Source of the DNA: Monodelphis domestica
Taxonomy: Eukaryota; Chordata; Mammalia; Didelphimorphia; Didelphidae
Assembly: GCF_027887165.1 (NCBI RefSeq)
Contig: NC_077229.1
Coordinates: 112,344,020 to 112,408,019 of the forward strand
DNA: 64,000 nt
Direction: 5' to 3'
Shown here: positions 11,930 through 22,705 of the stretch, one piece after another
How positions within the stretch are numbered: the first letter of the stretch is position 1
Layout: every line of letters begins with the position of its first letter
Translations under genes and position numbers: made by a program
The notes under the pieces: model-generated
What the model was told of the DNA's origin: nothing
The model's database searches: none
The model's input: only the letters and a program-made list of their open reading frames with translations

Positions 11930-12290
11930 CAAGCATTTATTAAATGCTTACCTCGTGCTAAATTCTGGGAATATAAAGAAAGCCCAAACATAATAACTGC
12001 CCTCAAGGACCTCCCATTGTAATGAAGGACACAACATACGAATAACAGCATATAGACATACAGACAGTAAATGTAAATGGGAAGTAAAAAGGCAGTAGCT
12101 GTTGAGAGAACCATGAGAGGCCTATTGCAGAATGTGGCATTTCATCTAACTCTTCATGAAAGTCAGGGAAGCCAAGAGGCAATAGAGAAAAAAGAGAGCA
12201 TTCCATTAATGAAGGACGGCCAGTGAAAAGACTTGGAGTTGGAAGTGTCAAGTGTCATATTCAGGGCATAGTAAACAGGCTAATGTAGCT
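11930..12290 (+). repeat. Ancient LINE-like repeat
   Basis: AAGCATTTATTAAATGCTTAC, CTGCCCTCAAGGACCTCCCATT and GAGAGCATTCCATTAATGAAGG. Confidence 0.55.
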
Positions 12291-12764
12291 CACTTGTAGA
12301 GAAAACAGAATTGATAATTTCCATTATATGAAGTATACTCATGTGGAAAAGGGAAGGGATTTATTTTGGCCACAGAGAACAGAAAGGACAAATAAGAGAA
12401 AGTTTAGAAAGGCAGGTTTGTTTCATTAACAAATGAGAGATGCCCAGAAATTAGATTAGTGAGTTCCTGGTCAATCAGTAAAAGTAAAGACTGAATAATC
12501 CCTTGTAAGGTTTATTGTAAACCAGATTCATATTTTCAGTAAGAATGACTGGATTCTCTCTAAGATTCCCTTCTTACTTTGTGTTTCCATGAATATACTT
12601 CCAAAATAAAATGCTGACTGACTGCTTCATTGGCCAACATAGATCCTCAGATTCCAAATCCAACTGGCACAATCTACAAGCTACTAACAGTTGATTAAAG
12701 CAAGTAATTACACTGTTGTGTGTGCATAAAGAAAATAATATGGATTTTAAAAGATGTCAACTGA
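12291..12764. other. PTK2 intron, nothing recognised
   Basis: No gene or nameable repeat. Confidence 0.5.
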
Positions 12765-13005
12765 ATTGTCCAAGTGGCACAATGGATAGAGCCCTCTGCC
12801 TTGAGACAGGAAGACTCATCTTCCTGTGTTCAAATGTAGCCTCAGACACTTACAAGCTGTGTGACCCTGGACAAGGCACTTAAGTGTTTGACTCATCTGT
12901 AAAATGAGCTGGAGAAGAAAATGGCAAAACACTCCAGTATCCTTGTCAAGAAACCTCCAAATGGATCATAAAGAGTTGGGCTTGACAGAAAAACAACTAA
13001 ACGAC
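12765..13005 (+). mobile_element. MAR1-type SINE
   Basis: GTGGCACAATGGATAGAGC head, CTCAGACACTTACAAGCTGTG core, AAATGAGCTGGAGAAG and ACTCCAGTATCCTTGTCAAG tail. Confidence 0.8.
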
Positions 13006-13929
13006 AATTCTATATTTACAACATAAAAAAGGTTTTAGGTTCAAAGGGGCTGATTTAAATCCACTTATTTGTCTATTTAATAAGAAACACAGTAAAGGTA
13101 CTGAAGATGAGAAAAGACGATATGAAATTTTTTAGGAATATCACTTAAGAGCTCTTTTACAGATGTTTTACCTGAAAGGACAGAAGAGCCATTGTCTTTA
13201 ACTAATTTTAAATAATAACTCACCTGTGAAATGCTGACTCAGAATTTTTAAGTTTCTTTCATAAAATTTTGGTTTTGTTTTTATTCTTCATATGGGAGGC
13301 TAAAGTAGGTGTCCAATGTATTTCAAAATGTCTTAATAATCAGTCCTATACCAGTGAAGAAATTATAAAGGCATTAGATCTTTATGAATTAGTTTGCTAT
13401 CAGGAACCTCATTATGCAGAATTGCTATTCTTAAAGCTTTGAGGAATCGGTGATACATAGTAACTGTCTTGAATTAAATTTTGTTTTCCGAAGAATTAAT
13501 TGATTCAGCTCTTGCCTCTATGTACATATAAGACTTCCTTATATTTTTAGGAAGACAATTTTTCCTATAGCACAAAAAGTTGTAAAGCTCACAAATAAGC
13601 ATATTAGCAGTTGGAAAGGAGGCCAAAAAAAGAGTATGGCTGGGTACCGATTCTGTGCTAGACATTGTGCTAAGTAATTTACAAATATTATTTCATTTGA
13701 TCCTCATAACAACCCTAGGGTGTCAGTGCTTCCTCCAGAGGGGCACATTTAAGTAGGACAGCTCTACCCCAGAATGAAGGTCCTGGGTTGTTTGGACATT
13801 GATTTTCTTGTGCCTGCCACATAATCGAGAACTGAGTCTACTAGACCTCAGTACAAGTAAATGCCATAATTTGATTTAATGATGAATAAAGAACCTGTAC
13901 ACTTAATGTTTGGGAAGCAAATTAGGATA
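13006..13929. other. PTK2 intron; one MIR fragment
   Basis: Only a MIR antisense fragment at about 13640-13722 (CATTGTGCTAAGTAATTTAC) is recognisable. Confidence 0.5.
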
Positions 13930-14099
13930 ATTTTTTTTAACCCTTACCTTCTGTCTTGGAAAGGCAGAAGAGTGGTAAGGGCTAGGCAATGGGGGTTAAG
14001 TGATTGACCAGGGTCACACAGCTAGGATTTGAACCTAGGACCTCCCGCCTTTAGGCCTGGTTCTCAATCCACTGAGCTACCCAGCTCCTCTCCCCCCCC
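13930..14099 (-). mobile_element. WSINE1/WALLSI-type SINE
   Basis: AACCCTTACCTTCTGTCTTGG ... GGTCACACAGCTAGG ... CACTGAGCTACCCAGCTCC, bordered on the right by a C run. Confidence 0.85.
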
Positions 14100-14604
14100 C
14101 CATAATTTTTTAAAGGATATAAGAGAGTTAATTAGGAAAGTTCTGGATCATTTTGTTGAATTTTCCATTCAACCTGTTGAAATTATAGGCAGGGGCTTTT
14201 TTGAGTAGTAACTCTTGTTCTCTGGAATACTAGTCTCTGATCTTTACTCAGGGGCTATGAGCCAGCACATGCAACTCTCAGACATGACAGACTGGTGAGG
14301 GGAGGGAAGAAAAGGGATGAAAATCCCTTCTCCCCTTCACCTTGTGGTATTCCTAAAGAAAAGCTCAAAGAAAACAGAAGAAATAGTCCTGAAGAGAGAA
14401 AAAAAAATGGTCTCTCACATTACTTTCATAGACACAGAAACAAGTGACTTTTCCAGTGGGTCCATTCTCCCAAGTGCTAGTTAGCCAGTCACTAGATTGG
14501 AAGCAAGGCACTGGCATAGGCAGGCACCCCTGCCACCCTTAAGGAGGTACACCTGGGATGCTTCTCCATAAAATGTCCACATACTGTAACCGTACCAAAG
14601 TCAG
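14100..14604. other. PTK2 intron, nothing recognised
   Basis: No exon or nameable repeat. Confidence 0.5.
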
Positions 14605-14752
14605 GAAAATATGGGTTCAGATATTGCTACAGAGTAGTGGCATGACTCTGGGTAAGTCATTTAATCTCTCTAGACTTCAGTTTCTTCCTCTCACCAAGAG
14701 AGAGTTGGACTCCGACATCTTTCAGCTCCGAATCTTTGATCTCCAGATCAGT
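14605..14752 (+). repeat. MIR/THER-type SINE
   Basis: GGGTTCAGATATTGCTACAG, GACTCTGGGTAAGTCATTTAA, CTTTCAGCTCCGAATCTTTG. Confidence 0.6.
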
Positions 14753-14789
14753 TCCCCACTTCCAAACTCTAGGCTTTTTGTGACGTTTT

Positions 14790-14978
14790 TTAAACCCTTA
14801 CCCTTATCTTAGAATGAATACTAAATCTTGGTTTCATGGCAGAAGAGTGGTAAGGGGTAGGCAGTTAGGGTTAAGTGACCTGTTCAGGGTCACACAGCTG
14901 AGAAGTGTCTGAGGACAGATTTAAACTCAGAACCCCCACTTCTAGGCCCAGCTCTATCCACTGTGCAACCTTGCTGGC
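14790..14978 (-). mobile_element. WSINE1/WALLSI-type SINE
   Basis: AAACCCTTACCCTTATCTTAG to CTTGCTGGCCC; flanked by TTTTTGTGACGTTTTT and TTTTTGTGACTTTTT target copies. Confidence 0.85.
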
Positions 14979-15049
14979 CCTTTTTGTGACTTTTTAGTGG
15001 ATTTATACATTGTAAACAAAATGTGCACTGAACCTTTTCTTTTCCACAG

Positions 15050-15089
15050 ACTGGTAACCAGCACATATATCAGCCTGTGGGTAAGCCAG
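15050..15089 (+). CDS. PTK2: PTK2 coding exon, 13 codons plus 1 nt (Tyr861)
   Basis: A 40-nt exon between a pyrimidine-rich tract ending TTTCCACAG and the donor GTAAGG. It reads TGNQHIYQPVGKP with one extra base that completes an Asp codon in the next exon (phase 1). The Tyr in HIYQP is the equivalent of Tyr861, a Src site that promotes p130Cas association. The first residue is Thr, where I recall Ile in human. A second possible donor (GTAAGC) begins nine bases before the chosen end; using it would drop the conserved GKP and break the phase of the next exon, so it was not chosen. Confidence 0.93.
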
Positions 15090-15574
15090 GTAAGGTCAGA
15101 TATATTTTCATATATTTTTTATAAGCTTGGGAAATGTAATTAACCTTCCATACAAGGTTTCTAGAAAATGGGCAGGGTATTATCTGATAGACTGATGTCA
15201 AGGTTTTAAATGCCCTAGCTCTGCTTTCCTCCCCTTTCCACAAGTCCCTTAGCAGATCTAATAGTTCATAAGATTCCCCTCCTCACTAGTACTCATAAGA
15301 ACCTTAAAAAATCTTAATCAAAAAATGTAATCAGTGTCGGTGCTGCACATAGAGAACAAACACCTCAACAGAATGTCATCCCCAAGATCAGTTTCAGATT
15401 GTAATACATTCCAGTGTGTGGCTAGCGCTGGCTTTTATTCAGATGTACTGCTGTGGATGCATGATCTCCTCAATATGGGTACTTCCACCACTGGCATATA
15501 TCACAAACATCTTTGTTTTCTCATCTTATGGGATTTATAGATATATATAATCATAAATCATTTCATCTAACTAG

Positions 15575-15681
15575 ATCATGCCGCTCCACCAAAGAAACCC
15601 CCTCGCCCAGGAGCACCCAGCCATCTGGGAAGCCTCGCCAGCCTCAGCAGCCCCGTGGATAGCTATAATGAGGGAGTGAAG
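15575..15681 (+). CDS. PTK2: PTK2 coding exon, proline-rich SH3-binding segment
   Basis: A 107-nt exon following CATCTAACTAG and ending AAG before GTAGGT. With the phase-1 base it completes Asp and then encodes 35 residues, including APPKKPPRPGAP and ending SYNEGVK (human 868-903). The PPKKPPRP stretch is the C-terminal proline-rich motif bound by SH3 domains of GRAF, ASAP1 and p130Cas. It ends in phase 0, exactly where the optional PWR microexon can be inserted. Differences from the human sequence as I recall it: His for Pro after KPD, Ser for Gly before HLG, and Val for Ala in SSPVDS. Confidence 0.95.
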
Positions 15682-15754
15682 GTAGGTCTCTCCAGACCTT
15701 TATGATATATCCAGTCCACACTACAGAATGGAGTTTCTGGTCCATATCACATTT

Positions 15755-16295
15755 ATGATACAGCCATCAAACATTTCTCAAGTGTTCTCTGTGTGCAGAG
15801 CACACAAAGGTATCGAGTTCAGCTGAGAGACAGGCCATTCTTAAGCTCATAGTACAATGGGGAGAGAAGACATCAAGCTAGACACAATATTATAGGATAA
15901 GTGTAGTAGAGATTTCCAAAATACAGCACCATGTCAGATGTGAATGGGAAGCTCATTACTTCTAGTAGGAGGAAGAAAATAGATCCAATAAAATTTCTAG
16001 AAGGAAGTAGCATTTTAATTGGCTTTCAGTAGATAGGAATTCCATAGGCAAGGAAGAAGAATGGGAATATGGGTCAGAAGGATATGCCAGGCCTAAGAAG
16101 CAGCATTAGCAAAGAGGGAAATATTTAAAAATGCAACAAAATGCATTTGGTGAGCAGAACATGGTTCAGATTGGCTAGAACATGGGGAGTTAATATCCAT
16201 AGAAGAGAAGGTTAAAAAGGTAAAATAGTAGCTTATCATGAAGGGCCTTAAATGCCAGTCATAGGCATATAAAAGCCAGGGTTGTATCTGAGACA
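15755..16295 (+). repeat. Ancient LINE-like repeat
   Basis: AATGGGGAGAGAAGACATC, GGCTTTCAGTAGATAGGAATTCC and ATGAAGGGCCTTAAATGCC. Confidence 0.5.
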
Positions 16296-19210
16296 TTCAT
16301 TCCTTAAGTCAGTGCTGAAAGAGGGGGGCGGGGGGGAGTAATGATTATAGTTTTGTGAGATAAGCAGCTCATTGACTCCAACTCTGACAACATTTTAATT
16401 AAGCATTTGTCCAATGGAGGATAAACATTTTAAAATATTATATGTTTTATGGTTTAATGTGATTGGTATATTGTAGTTTCTCTGAGAGCATCTCTCTCCT
16501 TTCCCAGTGAGTCAGTTTGTTTATTCATTAAAATGCAGAGCCAACTTAGCTTCTTCTAGTCTTAAAGAACAAACTGAAATGCCTGAGACATTCTCTAGGC
16601 TTACTGACTCCATGAATCCAAGAAACTCAAATTATTTTTCTATTTAAAGTCAAAGTACCACTTGTTAAAATAAAGAAATATATATATTAACCATGTCAGT
16701 TCTTCAGGTATTCAGCATGTAAACAAATAAAAATTCCTAACACATCTTTTATTTGGAAGTGATACATACAGACATTTATTTTAAGCTGGATATTCAGAGT
16801 TCTTTGGGGTTTTTATAGCTTAAAATTGAGTTTCTGGTGTCATTAGTTAGCAAAGACAGTCTTGGACTTTTGTATCTTTAACCAAAGCTCTGAAGTGGCA
16901 GTCTGTCATCCATGCAAGTATAATTCTTTTAATAAAAGGTCATCAAAAAAGCAAAAGCAATGAGATATTTTTGATGGTTATTGTAACAAGCCATAATGAT
17001 CCAATTCAGTGAACTCTTACTTAAAGGGAAAAATAACTTTAGTAATAAATCTGCAACTAGGATTCTGTGTTTTCACAAGTCATAATACAAATAAGATCCA
17101 TGAAAAAGGTTATTTAACTGTTACATGATTACTTTGAAATCTGTTTAATTAAGTGCTTTTTCCTCTGACATTGGTTCCTATACATTTCATAAGTAATTGG
17201 GTTAGGCCCCAAAATTAACTATACTAGTTCTCAGAAGACAGATACACTAATCCACCAGTGCTCAAGGATTTTTCATTTGGTAAGACATGCTTTTTTATTC
17301 TACCAGCAATAGCGCTTGAGAGCCCAGTGTCTCTTCTGTTCCATGATGAGATACCAGAAGAGGTCCTGATGCATAATTTTCTAAGTTAACAATAAACCTT
17401 ATTAAGAAAATAAGATGATTGTTTAAAACATAGGTGGTATGAATTTTTGAGTAATGAATCATTTTCACAAGCATAAATGATCATTTGTCTCTTAGACCCC
17501 ATTTTGTGTTAGTCCAAATTCAGATACTGACCTGAAAAAGAAAGTGAAATTTTCATAAGTAGCTACTTAGCTCAGAAATTTGGAAATGGTACATTCACTC
17601 AAATAGTTATGAGCCCCAAATCTTTCTGGTTTCTTCTTTGAGGACTTGATTCTTTGATTTTGAAATGATTTGTATCTCACATCAGTACAAGTAAAGATAG
17701 CTATGTGTGTGCAGTGTAGTAGTTCATAGTAAAATGCAACCAGGAATTTTCCAAGTTGCCGACCCTCAGAAAGTACAGAATCCAATAAGAACATACGTTA
17801 CAGCCTACGACTTTGATTTCCAGAATTTCCCCATCACTGGTGAAGTAGAATTTAATGTCAGGAATTATCTTTAGATTTCATACAAATGCATACCCCTCCC
17901 CTTGCAGTCCTTCAAGGACTGTCCTGCTAGTCATGGGTCACCATGGAGAAGTCTCATCACATAGTGGCCAACTACTGATCAGACCCCAAAGGAATAAAAA
18001 CTTCAGGCTTCATGCAAACAAATACCACCTTCCCTCTCTCAATATGTACATACATTCTTGTACATTTGACTAGTCCTTCCCAGAAATGATCTGTTTTTCT
18101 GTAGAAACTTGCACCCTCATCAGAAAGCTATACAAATTACACTGGACATTAATGCCACTTTACTTGGGCAAACATTACTACCAACTAAAAACAAAAAGCC
18201 CATTCTGTGGTCCACAGTGCACAGTTTGTAATAGCTAGATGGAAGCAACACTTAGAAATTGGACTAGTAGAAATTTGTTCCTCTCTCTTTGTGTGGAAGA
18301 AATTTTTAACTCTTTTAAGTTAGGAATCTCTGAGATTCATGCACCAGAAATTTCACTTTGCAAAATAACCTGCAGAAGGGAGAATTCTTTCTACATTAAT
18401 TTACTCTGGTCTATTTCGTTACAGCAGCATAGTCGTTGTATTTCATTGTAGAAATAACAAATGAAAAAATAAATTCTGTTGCGAGGAGTAATGGCAACTT
18501 CCTTTTTAAGGTTATAGAACCCAATCGTTGAAATCACTCTGAAAGAAGTTAAATATCCTCATCAGGAGACTTGACTCTAGGAATATAGCCAGTTGCATTT
18601 ATGAAACCAGGAACCATCTCTTATCAGTCCATCTCCATCAGTGTTTAACAAATAGGCATTACCCATCATCAAGGCTTAATGTTGGTCAATCGAATTAATG
18701 AATGATTGAGTAAATAAATCCAGTTTTAAATGGGGTTTTGTAAGCTCCTACAAGGGTTACCAAGTTTTTTTTCTGAATGTTTAGGCATTCAGTTGGTTTC
18801 ATCAGTATCAAGTTGTACAATACTTCCTACTTTGAAAAGATGCCTAACTCTGTTGACCTTTTCTTTTTGCCAGATTGATTTGTTGCTCTCCAGCTTTGCA
18901 TGTTTTTTTCGCTGTTTACTTTATACCAAGTAAGCATGGGATGCATGGCAAACCTCTTTGACTTAATCTGCTGATATACTGGAACAGATTTCACAGGCAC
19001 CATGCTTCCATAACCAACAGAACAGCATCTAATATACAGGAGAATCATGAAATGCATCTATGTTGCAGGCTCTTTGAACTAGCTCCTTTTTTGTCCTGCA
19101 CATGTTTTGTTGTGGGGTTGTTTTCTGCTACATTTATTAATATTTTTTTTCTTTTTTCCCCTTCGTCTGTAAACTCCTTTAACTTTTCCTCACCTTCCGT
19201 TCAACAATAG

Positions 19211-19219
19211 CCATGGAGG
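19211..19219 (+). CDS. PTK2: PTK2 9-nt microexon encoding Pro-Trp-Arg (FAK+ isoform)
   Basis: CCATGGAGG lies between AACAATAG and GTAAGC. In phase 0 it reads Pro-Trp-Arg. The brain-enriched FAK+ isoform has exactly a PWR insertion between residues 903 and 904, the junction of the exons ending at 15681 and starting at 20830. The upstream intron has a long pyrimidine tract (about 19141-19200) and TGC motifs at 19097 and 19126. A TGCATG (RBFOX-type) motif lies 60 nt downstream. These are features of neurally regulated microexons. It is too short for ordinary gene finders. Family knowledge supports alternative use; inclusion in this species is inferred. Confidence 0.9.
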
Positions 19220-19278
19220 GTAAGCACATTATGTATCTGTATGTCTGCTCTTCTCTTCTGTCATATCCATGTTCTCTT

Positions 19279-19284
19279 TGCATG
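19279..19284 (+). promoter_or_regulatory. RBFOX-type TGCATG splice enhancer motif downstream of the PWR microexon
   Basis: TGCATG sits 60 nt after the microexon, preceded by a CTGCTCTTCTCTTCTG pyrimidine stretch at 19245-19260 that could bind PTBP proteins. RBFOX binding downstream of a cassette exon usually promotes inclusion in neurons and muscle. The motif is seen; its function is inferred from position. Confidence 0.5.
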
Positions 19285-19784
19285 CAATTCTGTAACCCAT
19301 TATAAGGAAGAAACAAGTATTACATTTCTTTTCCTTGATCATGGAAACACACTCTAAATTCACAGCCTTTCACTTACAGCATAGCCAAAATCAATGTTTG
19401 CATTTTCCCAGAAATGAAATCCAGGCATTTTTGCAATAACTGAACCCCTCTTGTCCTCTTATATTTCATAGCAACACTGCCTACAGCCAAGAACAAAATT
19501 TATGCTCTATTGGCATAACACATCCAAATAATCAAAGACATTCATTCACAGGGGTACGATTGGAAACAGTTTCATGAATAAATTTATATGTACATGTGGT
19601 TCTTGGGTGGTGGCATTTAAAAACATATCATCCTATTTGTGGTAGATTAAATACCTTATCAAATGGAATTAGTTACTTTTGGAGATTTACAGAAGGGGAC
19701 ATGGTGCATTCACTTTGTCAATTTTGCAGTGCTCGTATATGAGATCATTACACTGCATTTCAAGATTGAAGGAACCCTGCATGA

Positions 19785-20282
19785 TCATGCAGGAGTTAGG
19801 GAACCTGAGTTTGAATTCCAACTCCACGGGTCTATGAATATAGAAAAGTCCTCCACCTCCCAGGGCCTTAGTTTCCTCATCTATATAATGATAGGGTTGA
19901 ACTAGTTTACTTCTAAAGTCTCCTCTACTCCTTCCCCCATTTTACAAATGAATAAACTGAGGCTCAGAGAAGGGAAAGGATCTGCCCAAAATGACACAGT
20001 GGAAAATAGCAGAGCTGGGATTCCAGCCTGGGTGGTATAACTCCAAACTTTATGTTCTCTCCCTTTAGTCATTTTTAGCATACTGTTATTTTTAATAAAC
20101 TGGATAACTTTCAAAGCTCTCTGGAGACAGAACATTAGTCTTGAAGTCAAGAAACCCAAGTTCAGGTCCTGGATGTATTTGACTTTGGACATGTTGCTTA
20201 TGTTCTCACAGCTTTTTTCCTTATATATAATAAGGAGATTAAACTAGATGGTTTCTGCTTCCAGCTCTAACATTCTGTCATT
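19785..20282. repeat. Three MIR/THER-type SINE fragments in tandem
   Basis: 19785-19925 (+, CTTAGTTTCCTCATCTATA), 19935-20070 (-, CCCCCATTTTACAAATGAA) and 20130-20282 (+, AGTCTTGAAGTCAAGAAACCC to CCAGCTCTAACATTCTGTC). Confidence 0.6.
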
Positions 20283-20829
20283 CTCTGAAATAAATAATCC
20301 TCTCTTAAAGAAAACTTCTTCAAATCACCTTTGAATATGTCATTCCCCCTGCATCAAATTCCTTACATTTAGCTACAGACCAGGGGGGCAGTAGAGCTCA
20401 ATTTGTGACTCTACCACTTAAGCAGACCCAGAAAGATTCTGGGAGTAGAAAGTCAGCCCACTAAATCGAACCTATCTGTAATCTGATGTCTCCTGAGAGA
20501 GAAATAAAATGTGCCAAATCTCTTCAAATCAATTGTTTTGTTGGGCATCCTAGATCACCTCTTTGAATGACCCTTGAGTTTTTTACAGCTTATGTGATTG
20601 TCATTTCTTTCATTAACTGAGCTCAAAGTCAGAAAATGCAAACTCCATTGTGTATGGTCTAGATCAGTTGCTTTCAGTGTCATCTTCAAACCAAATGCCC
20701 AGTGCATTAAACCAAATGTGCTCATGTTCTTGTCTGCTTTGAGCTCTGTTGAAAGTCTATCTTGATTTAATAAAAGTGATGTGACCCCCTCTGCTGGAGA
20801 AACAAGAAATCACTGCCTTTCCTCCTCAG
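20283..20829. other. PTK2 intron, nothing recognised
   Basis: Unique sequence ending in the acceptor of the Tyr925 exon. Confidence 0.6.
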
Positions 20830-20985
20830 CTGCAGCCCCAGGAAATCAGCCCCCCTCCTACTGCCAATCTGGACCGCTCCAATGACAAAGTCTATGAGAA
20901 TGTAACTGGCCTGGTGAAAGCTGTAATAGAAATGTCCAGCAAAATCCAGCCCGCGCCTCCAGAGGAATATGTTCCTATGGTAAAG
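20830..20985 (+). CDS. PTK2: PTK2 coding exon, Ser910 and Tyr925/GRB2 site, start of FAT domain
   Basis: A 156-nt, 52-codon exon between TCCTCCTCAG and GTAAAA, phase 0 at both ends. It begins LQPQEISPPPTANLDRSNDK and ends EEYVPMVK (human 904-955). The Ser in EISPPP is the equivalent of Ser910, an ERK site that affects paxillin binding. The Tyr in KVYENV is Tyr925, the GRB2 SH2-binding site in helix 1 of the FAT four-helix bundle. The donor was placed after the Val-Lys codons because the next exon starts Glu-Val-Gly as in other vertebrates. A GTAAAG two codons earlier would lose Val-Lys. Confidence 0.96.
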
Positions 20986-22305
20986 GTAAAAAAAAAACCC
21001 ACATTATTTACATATTATAAAATTTAAATTAATGTCCAATAATTCCAAGTATTAATTTTACAAAGTTTATTAATAATCACTTGAAGTAGAAGGAATAAAA
21101 ACCTAATTATCTAACAAAAATAAGACCATGTGAGTAAATTCTTCTGCCATTCACCTCACACCACCTACACGATCAGGGGAAGAGAGAGGTAGGGCTACAC
21201 AGAATTCTCCCTACATCAGCACTTAACGTGAGAAGAAAAGTAGGATGCTGGGAATTGAAGTCCTAGGGAGTCAATTCTAATTACATAATATCGATCAATG
21301 TTATACATATGTTTGTAACACATTCTGATAATCAACAAAAAGCACTGTGCTGATATGTTTCTTGGTAGATGGTTTGGGGACTTTTTTCTAGAAAAGGTTC
21401 AAGCTGCACTATGGCAGTTCTACTTTCAGATCAATAGAAAAACTAGTATTGTGTAAAAAATGGAAAGATGCATGGTAGACACAATTATTAGTCATGGTTT
21501 TTTATGGCATCCTTTCCACTTTTCTACAGGACTTCATCATTTAGATAATTTTCTTTCCTAGCTTAACAAATACATTTTAAAGAAACATTACTGCAGTTTA
21601 AGGACTTAGTTAATTTGGTTCTTTTGCCCTTTCTTTACACTGTCTTGTATTGTTGATTGTCACTTGCTTTATCTGTTCAATGGGAATAATAACACTTTCC
21701 AACCAATTTTAATAAGTTTGTTTTTAGGCCATAAGAAAGGATGAAAATTAAAATGCCTCAGAAAATAATAAGCGAGGAACAAAACAGGATGTTATTATTG
21801 TTCTGTTAAATGCAATTCTAAAGGATTTATTATCTAAGATTATGAATAATTAAAACTGATTATATGTAAGAATTTTTGTTTTATTTGAATATTTCTAACT
21901 TAAAAATGAACTGCTTTTTAAATAAGATTAGGTATGAAGATGGTATTTTGAGTTGTTAGGAAGTATTAGCACTAATTAGGGTGGGTATATTTCTGCTTGA
22001 TTTAAAAGCACTAGGTGTAGGGTCAGAAGACTTGGTTGGGTTTCAGCCCTGCTTGTGTCATAAATGAGTAAAGTGACAAGAGCTACTGAATTCAGTTTCT
22101 CTAGGTTTCTGTTTTCTTATCTGTAAATGACCTCTAGCCTTTATCTCCCATAACCAACAGGATGGTAGTGAAGAGAAGGAAGCTCCTAAAGTGGAGTGAA
22201 ATGCAGGCAATTAAAAAAAGAAAAACAAGAAACAGATCATTGAGTTATTGTCCTGTTCCTGTTGATGCTTTAATTTCGCTGCTTCTTGTGATTATTGTCT
22301 ATTAG
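20986..22305. other. PTK2 intron, mostly unique
   Basis: Only a short MIR fragment at about 22010-22135 was recognised. Confidence 0.55.
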
Positions 22306-22386
22306 GAAGTTGGTTTGGCCCTAAGAACATTGCTAGCAACAGTGGATGAAACCATTCCTGTGCTCCCAGCAAGCACTCACAGAGAG
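22306..22386 (+). CDS. PTK2: PTK2 coding exon, FAT helix 2 region
   Basis: An 81-nt, 27-codon exon between TGTCTATTAG and GTAAGG, phase 0 at both ends. It encodes EVGLALRTLLATVDETIP and nine more residues to HRE (human 956-982). It forms the end of helix 1/loop and helix 2 of the focal-adhesion-targeting bundle that binds paxillin LD motifs. Val replaces the Leu I recall in human after ETIP. Confidence 0.95.
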
Positions 22387-22514
22387 GTAAGGCAAAGTCT
22401 AACGTGCCGGTCACTTCTCAGGATCCTGACCTTACATTGAAAGGAGCCATCCCTGGTTAGCTTCTCCACAAACTGAAAGGCATGGCAGAGAGAGTTTTGG
22501 AGGGGGGGAAAGCA

Positions 22515-22705
22515 CCTGAATTTAGATCTTTCCCCCTGACACTTCCTAGCCATGTGATACTGGGCAAGTCTGTTGATCCCTCTGTACCTCATTATCTCCT
22601 TCTGTAAAATGGGGTTGGTATTAGCTGTAGCACTGACAATTGTGAAAATGAAAGAAATACTATAGTTAAAGCACTTTGCAGACCTCTAAGTGCCATGTAA
22701 AGGAG
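22515..22705 (+). repeat. MIR SINE
   Basis: CCTAGCCATGTGATACTGGGC, CTTCTGTAAAATGGGGTTGG and a closing AAAGCACTTTGCAGACCTC. Confidence 0.75.

Larger units (their letters stand above)
16300..19780. other. Repeat-free intron block around the PWR microexon
   Basis: No SINE, LINE, LTR or DNA-transposon fragment could be recognised over about 3.5 kb, although the rest of the window carries one every 300-500 bases. It is mostly AT-rich unique sequence. Apart from the 9-nt exon and its flanking splice signals no gene is visible. Absence of insertions may reflect constraint on splicing control. Confidence 0.45.

Noticed and set aside
15080..15090. Alternative donor GTAAGC inside the Tyr861 exon
   Set aside because: It would remove the conserved GKP and break the phase-1 junction with the next exon.
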